Made by a program: the position numbers and the translations under genes. This document shows, piece after piece, positions 60,044 through 64,000 of a DNA stretch of 64,000 nt. The stretch is from JBGTFE01 sp036403235 (GTDB taxonomy: Bacteria > Acidobacteriota > Blastocatellia > Pyrinomonadales > Pyrinomonadaceae): positions 1 to 64,000 of the forward strand of contig DASWRI010000015.1 of the NCBI GenBank assembly GCA_036403235.1, written 5' to 3'. The notes under the pieces are model-generated. The model had not been told where the DNA came from. It did not search any database and saw only the letters and a program-made list of their open reading frames with translations. How positions within the stretch are numbered: position 1 is the stretch's first letter; the number at the start of each line of letters is the position of its first letter.

Positions 60044-61540
60044 TTACTTACTTTTTCCCGTAAATTTGTATTTGCTTCGGATTTGTTCGAGACATTCGCT
60101 TTTTGGCGCAACGGCCGGATTGTCAAAAAAGTCGGCAATCATTTCGCGCAGACACGGCGGCGCGGAAAATCCCGGGCCGTGAGCGAGCCACGGAACTTCA
60201 AAGAAAAAACTGTTTTTAAGATTTTTTGCCGCCTGTCTGCCCCAATCCGGCGGCGTGTAAGCGTCGTATTCGCCCGCCAGAATCAACGCCGCAACATCGC
60301 TTTTGACCGGTTTGTTTTCAATCGCGTCGGCTTTCGAAACGTTCCAGATTGAACAAATTGCAGGCAGAGCCTGAACTTCGTAACCTTTCAAAAAAGAATA
60401 TTTCGTCGATTGCAAAGCGATTTTTTTCGCGTTTTCAAACGGCATTTCTTCGCGACACCAAACCGAGTAACGCATTCCGAGTGAATAAAACGAAGGACTT
60501 AATTTATCGCCCGCGTAATTTTCGAGCGGCTTTAAATCGCCGTTTGAAACCGCATTTATCTGCATCGGCGCGGAAGCTATCAGCTCCGGTTCGCTTGAAA
60601 GCAGGTAGTCAATCGCCCATGTCACAATATCATTTCCGGTTAATTTAATTTTTAAAGTTTCACCGCTCCGGGAATCTTTCACATCAATTAAAATCGGCTC
60701 TGCGTTCGCTTTTTGGACAAATGCGTAAAATTCCTTTTCGAGATTCGGGAAGTTTTTCGCGCATTCCAAGTCGGCGCGGCAGCTGGAAAAAAGAAGTTTC
60801 AAAGTCCGCGCGATGCCGTCGACGCCAACTTCGTCGTAATTAATTTCGAGCGGCATTGTCGACTCCAACGCGAGGCTGCGAATCCCCTGCGGATAATCGC
60901 GCAAAACATTCAGCATCAGGCGCGCGCTGTAAGAAACGCCGTAAAGATTTATTTTTTCGAGCTTCAGCGTGCGGCGCAAATCTTCAATATCGGCCGCGCT
61001 TTCAAAACTGTTGTAAGCTTCCAAATCGACGCCGGATTTAATAATTCTCTCGCGGCAGGCCCGCACGGCATCGAGCTCGCGCCGCTTTGTATTCGCTTCA
61101 TTCAAATTCTGCCTGACGCTCTCGATGTTGGCCGCGCTGACCTCGGGGCATTCGAGCGCGGGCTGCGCGTATTTTGTTCCGCGCTGTTCAAAAATAATCA
61201 TGTCGCGATTTTTCAGCCACGGCGAAAAACGCCTCCCGTTTATCATTCTCAGGGAAGAAGCGCCCGGCCCGCCGAGAGTGCGCAAAATCGGGTCGGGCTG
61301 CGGTTTTGGATTGTCGCTTTTTAAAATAACGACGGGAAGTTTGATTGTCCGGCTGTTTTTTATCGTTCGATTTTCCCGCACTGTCAGATAACCGCATTCG
61401 ACACGCTCGCCCTTCGGGACAGGAACGGCGCAGTCTGATTTTTCAAAACGCGGAACGGCTTCATTTGTCTGGGCGAAGCTGTAAAAGGAAGTAAACGCGG
61501 CAAAAATACAAAAGCAGAAAAAAATTCTGAAAAATTTCAT
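60044..61540 (-). CDS. Secreted alpha/beta-hydrolase, S33 tripeptidyl/prolyl aminopeptidase-like
   Basis: 498 residues from ATG 61540 (GGAG 7 bases upstream), with a signal peptide (FFRIFFCFCIFAAFTSFYSF). Peptidase family S33: oxyanion GGPGASS, nucleophile Ser in GVSYSARL, Asp in LAGEYDAYTPP, His in WLAHGPGF, and the TAP-like C-terminal CLREMIADFF with two Cys. This matches secreted exopeptidases or related esterases acting in the periplasm. Substrate preference cannot be read. Confidence 0.9.
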   Translation of the reverse strand: MKFFRIFFCFCIFAAFTSFYSFAQTNEAVPRFEKSDCAVPVPKGERVECGYLTVRENRTIKNSRTIKLPVVILKSDNPKPQPDPILRTLGGPGASSLRMINGRRFSPWLKNRDMIIFEQRGTKYAQPALECPEVSAANIESVRQNLNEANTKRRELDAVRACRERIIKSGVDLEAYNSFESAADIEDLRRTLKLEKINLYGVSYSARLMLNVLRDYPQGIRSLALESTMPLEINYDEVGVDGIARTLKLLFSSCRADLECAKNFPNLEKEFYAFVQKANAEPILIDVKDSRSGETLKIKLTGNDIVTWAIDYLLSSEPELIASAPMQINAVSNGDLKPLENYAGDKLSPSFYSLGMRYSVWCREEMPFENAKKIALQSTKYSFLKGYEVQALPAICSIWNVSKADAIENKPVKSDVAALILAGEYDAYTPPDWGRQAAKNLKNSFFFEVPWLAHGPGFSAPPCLREMIADFFDNPAVAPKSECLEQIRSKYKFTGKSK

Positions 61541-61612
61541 AAAATCTCCGGCACACATTCGTTTGCAAACATTATAAAGACGTTTTTTGCGATAAATGTG
61601 TTACGCAGATTT

Positions 61613-62452
61613 TCAAGACAATGTTTTGAGAAGTTTTTTCCACTCTTCGAGCGTCAAGGTTTCGGCGCGTCGTTTCGCGTCGATGCCCGAAAGCCGGAGA
61701 ATCGTTTCGGCGTCGAACGCTTTTTTATTCAAAATCTGAGATGCGTTTTTTAAATTATTCAAAATCGTCTTGCGCCGCTGCGCAAATCCGGCGCTGATGA
61801 GCTCACGAAACAAATTTTCATCTTCGATTTCGACCGTTTCTTTCGGCTTCAGACGCACGATTGAGCTCCAGATTTTCGGAGCGGGACGAAACGCGCCCGG
61901 CGGAACGTCGAACAGCTTTTCGGATTTCAGATAAGCCTCGACCAGAACGGTTAAAAAACCGCGCTCGCCGCTCATCGTTCGGGCGGTGATTCTTTCGACG
62001 ACTTCGCGCTGAAACATCAAAATCATCTCAGAAAATGCGGCTCGCTGCTCGATTAATTTTTGCAGAATCGCGGTCGAAATATAATACGGCAGATTGGCGA
62101 CGAGCTTTAGAGATTTGGAATTTGGAATTTGGAATTTGGAATTTTCTATTAATTGACCGAAATCGATTTTCAGCGCGTCTTGCTGAATCAATTCAAAGTT
62201 TTCGGCACTTTGGAATTTTTCCCGTAAAACCGGAATCAAATCTCTATCAAATTCAATCGCCAAAACACGAGCGCCGCTTTCAACTAATTTTTCGGTCAGC
62301 GCGCCGCGACCGGCGCCGATTTCGACGATGATTTCGTCTTTGTTTGGATTTAAGGCCGAAACGATTTTGTTAATGTAGTTCTGGTCTATGAGAAAATTTT
62401 GCCCGAAGGATTTTTTGGCAAAGACTGTTTTTCGGCTTTTTTCATCCCTCAT
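61613..62452 (-). CDS. rsmA: 16S rRNA dimethyladenosine transferase RsmA/KsgA, with repeat-derived insertion
   Basis: 279 residues. SAM-binding FGQNFLIDQNYINKIV, VEIGAGRGALTEKL, and the catalytic LVANLPYYIS; GERGFLTVLVEAYLKSEKLF and PPGAFRPAPKIWSSIVRL follow. It dimethylates two adenosines in helix 45. Between the third and fourth strands the protein carries SKFQIPNSKS, encoded by four tandem copies of the word TTGGAATT (62111-62146). The start region is also repeat-rich (GGATGAGG words), so the precise start is uncertain; ATG 62452 is used. Confidence 0.94.
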   Translation of the reverse strand: MRDEKSRKTVFAKKSFGQNFLIDQNYINKIVSALNPNKDEIIVEIGAGRGALTEKLVESGARVLAIEFDRDLIPVLREKFQSAENFELIQQDALKIDFGQLIENSKFQIPNSKSLKLVANLPYYISTAILQKLIEQRAAFSEMILMFQREVVERITARTMSGERGFLTVLVEAYLKSEKLFDVPPGAFRPAPKIWSSIVRLKPKETVEIEDENLFRELISAGFAQRRKTILNNLKNASQILNKKAFDAETILRLSGIDAKRRAETLTLEEWKKLLKTLS

Positions 62453-62462
62453 CCTTCATTCC

Positions 62463-63575
62463 TCATCCCTTCTTCGGATATCCCGTAATCTCAAAATCTT
62501 CGCCGTAACGCTTGATTTCGACGTTATTTAAACGCATCGCGCTATCCAAATCTCGTGCGCCGAGTCCGCCGATGGCGACGGGCGCATCTCGCCCACCGAT
62601 GACTATTGGAGCGACGAAAAACGTTATTTTATCAATCAACTTTGCGTTAAAAAAAGCTCCGGCGATTTCGGTTCCGCCTTCGACCAGAACGCTTTGAATT
62701 TCACGTCTTCCGAGCTCGTCCAGAATCGCAATCAGATTTCTGCCGCCTTCTTCAAGCTGTATTATTTCAACCGCTTTCGCCCGTAATGCTTCAGTTTTTG
62801 CGGCGTCCGAGCTTTTTGTAAAAATGATGGTCGGAATGTCTTTCGCGCTTCGTGCAATGCCTGAATCGGCGGACAAGCGGAGAGAATTATCCAGAATTAC
62901 GCGGACGAGTTTTTTTCGACGTTTTTTCCCGCTTCTGTCCGTCAGGCTCGGGTTATCGACGACGGCCGTGTTCGCGCCGACCAGAATCGCGTCGTGCTCG
63001 TGGCGCAGCTCGTGGACTTTTTGAAAAGATTCTTTGCCGGAAAGCGTCGTCGAAACGCTCGAATGCAGGGAAATCCGCCCGTCGAGCGACATCGCCATTT
63101 TCAAATGCACAAACGGTCTTTTTGTCCTGTGCCAGTGAGCAAATTTTTCGTTCAGACGCGCCGCTTCTTCCGCCAAAACTCCGGTCGCGACTTCGATTCC
63201 GCTCGCTCTGAGCTGCGCAAAGCCTTTCCCCGAAACGAGCGGGTTCGGGTCTTCAATCGGCACGACAACGCGTTTAATCCCGGCATTTATGAGCGCTTCG
63301 GTACACGGCTTCGTTCGCCCCCGATGCGAATGAGGCTCAAGCGAAACATACGCCGTGCCGCCGACCGCCAATCTTCCCGCTTCTTCCAACGCGAGAACTT
63401 CGGCATGCGTGACATTTTCATAAATATAAGTTCCCTCGCCCGCAATCTCGCCGTTTGCGGCGACAATCACGCAGCCGACCAGCGGGCTCGGGCTGACCTG
63501 CCCGACGCCGATTGACGCAAGCTCTAAGGCGAGCCGCATCATTTTCGTATCAAATTCTGAAAATTCGTTTTTCAA
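62463..63575 (-). CDS. ribD: Bifunctional riboflavin biosynthesis deaminase/reductase
   Basis: 370 residues. N-terminal zinc deaminase: VSPSPLVGCVIV, THAEVLALEEAG and LEPHSHRGRTKPCTEALINA; C-terminal reductase: KMAMSLDGRISLHS, ILVGANTAVVDNPSLTDR, VLVEGGTEIAGAFF. It performs two steps from the GTP-derived pyrimidine to the ribityl precursor. In the deaminase the usual EPCSH is EPHSH: the first Cys zinc ligand is His here (CAT codon), while HAE and the second Cys are kept. Zinc could still be bound. The first residues before LALELASIG fit the family. Confidence 0.95.
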   Translation of the reverse strand: MKNEFSEFDTKMMRLALELASIGVGQVSPSPLVGCVIVAANGEIAGEGTYIYENVTHAEVLALEEAGRLAVGGTAYVSLEPHSHRGRTKPCTEALINAGIKRVVVPIEDPNPLVSGKGFAQLRASGIEVATGVLAEEAARLNEKFAHWHRTKRPFVHLKMAMSLDGRISLHSSVSTTLSGKESFQKVHELRHEHDAILVGANTAVVDNPSLTDRSGKKRRKKLVRVILDNSLRLSADSGIARSAKDIPTIIFTKSSDAAKTEALRAKAVEIIQLEEGGRNLIAILDELGRREIQSVLVEGGTEIAGAFFNAKLIDKITFFVAPIVIGGRDAPVAIGGLGARDLDSAMRLNNVEIKRYGEDFEITGYPKKG

Positions 63576-63576
63576 A

Positions 63577-64000
63577 TTAATTAAAAAGTCCGTTGACGTA
63601 GCTTTCCGGCTCGAAAACCATCAAATCGTCGACCTGTTCGCCGATGCCGACGTAGCGAATCGGGAGATTTAATTCCTTGGCGATGGCGACGGCGATGCCG
63701 CCTTTGGCCGTACCGTCGAGTTTTGTCAGAACTATTCCGGTGACGTCGGCGACGCGCATAAACTGGCGCGCCTGTTCGAGGCCGTTTTGGCCCGTCACCG
63801 CGTCAATCACTAAAAGCGTTTCATGCGGCGCGTCCTGGACTTCGCGTCCGGCGATGCGTTTCATTTTTTCGAGCTCGGCCATTAAATTCGATTTGTTGTG
63901 CAAGCGTCCGGCGGTATCGACGATTAAAACATCGGCGTTTCTCGCCTTCGCCGATTTCAGGGCGTCAAATAAAACCGCTGCCGGGTCGGTTCCCTGTTTT
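63577..64000 (-). CDS. ftsY: Signal recognition particle receptor FtsY, C-terminal part (5' end outside window)
   Basis: The frame is open to base 64000 and the gene continues outside. The visible ~141 residues are the end of the NG GTPase domain: DTAGRLHNKSNLMAEL, LLVIDAVTGQNGLEQA, VLTKLDGTAKGGIAVAIAKE (G4 TKLD), IRYVGIGEQVDDL and FEPESYVNGLF. FtsY rather than Ffh is indicated by the short end right after FEPESYV and the lack of an M domain. It docks SRP-ribosome complexes at the membrane. Confidence 0.96.
   Translation of the reverse strand, partial: KQGTDPAAVLFDALKSAKARNADVLIVDTAGRLHNKSNLMAELEKMKRIAGREVQDAPHETLLVIDAVTGQNGLEQARQFMRVADVTGIVLTKLDGTAKGGIAVAIAKELNLPIRYVGIGEQVDDLMVFEPESYVNGLFN

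Overview
The window is a chromosomal stretch of a Gram-negative bacterium, most likely an Acidobacteriota of the Blastocatellia/Pyrinomonadales type. This is an inference. It rests on the von Willebrand protein resembling the acidobacterial VWFA family, on several proteins that begin with a zinc ribbon of the form CPxC..YxDxxLNFC, on the many Ser/Thr kinases, on Lpt and Mla envelope systems (so an outer membrane is present), and on numerous intergenic hairpins built from short tandem words. Most of the window is compact and moderately GC-rich. A few genes (19.0-23.5 kb, 30.3-31.2 kb and the intron at 12.65-13.37 kb) are visibly more AT-rich and look acquired.

Layout. 1-7.8 kb (+): end of alanine racemase, a PlsC acyltransferase, an Mrr-N-like protein, mutS, a YihY/BrkB membrane protein, a SIS-domain sugar isomerase-like protein and a secreted amidase-like protein. 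7.8-12.5 kb (-): a signalling cluster with an FHA/zinc-ribbon kinase, two zinc-ribbon membrane proteins and a zinc-ribbon/PEGA kinase. 12.6-13.4 kb (+): a tRNA-Lys(CUU) gene split by a 715-nt group I intron that carries a broken PD-(D/E)XK homing endonuclease. 13.9-18.9 kb (+): ECF sigma factor, anti-sigma factor and LTXXQ periplasmic protein, then mlaE-mlaF-mlaD for phospholipid transport. 19.0-23.5 kb (+): a lone 1477-residue NACHT/STAND ATPase with helical repeats, a defence candidate. 23.7-25.4 kb (+): glycerophosphodiester phosphodiesterase and an esterase.

25.4-34.1 kb (-): a gap-pgk-tpiA-secG-tRNA-Leu(GAG) series whose pgk and tpiA are pushed apart by accessory material: a TIR-like/deoxyribosyltransferase-like protein, a 21-bp quasi-palindromic tandem array, a small unknown protein, a REPIN-like element and a WG-repeat kinase. 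34.3-39.6 kb (+): TolC-family protein, glycosyltransferase and a run of secreted proteins including a VWA protein. 39.6-53.6 kb (-): ddl, arginase, a regulatory PTS set (HPr, EIIA-Man, RapZ, HPr kinase) next to hpf and rpoN, then lptB, a giant LptC-LptA-like protein, a Uma2 nuclease-like protein, recJ and uppP. 53.8-64 kb: an orphan small Cys-rich gene with its own promoter and terminator, SDR, ACT and GNAT genes, ribonuclease J, a TerC/Alx gene behind a yybP-ykoY manganese riboswitch, an S33 peptidase, rsmA, ribD and the 3' end of ftsY.

The most noteworthy items are the intron-split tRNA-Lys with its endonuclease killed by one ochre codon beside the catalytic Asp, the NACHT protein, the 21-bp array that encodes similar heptads on both strands, and a family of short-tandem-word hairpins that sits at gene boundaries and in places has become part of coding sequence (N-terminus of the amidase-like protein, C-terminus of the glycosyltransferase, inside rsmA).
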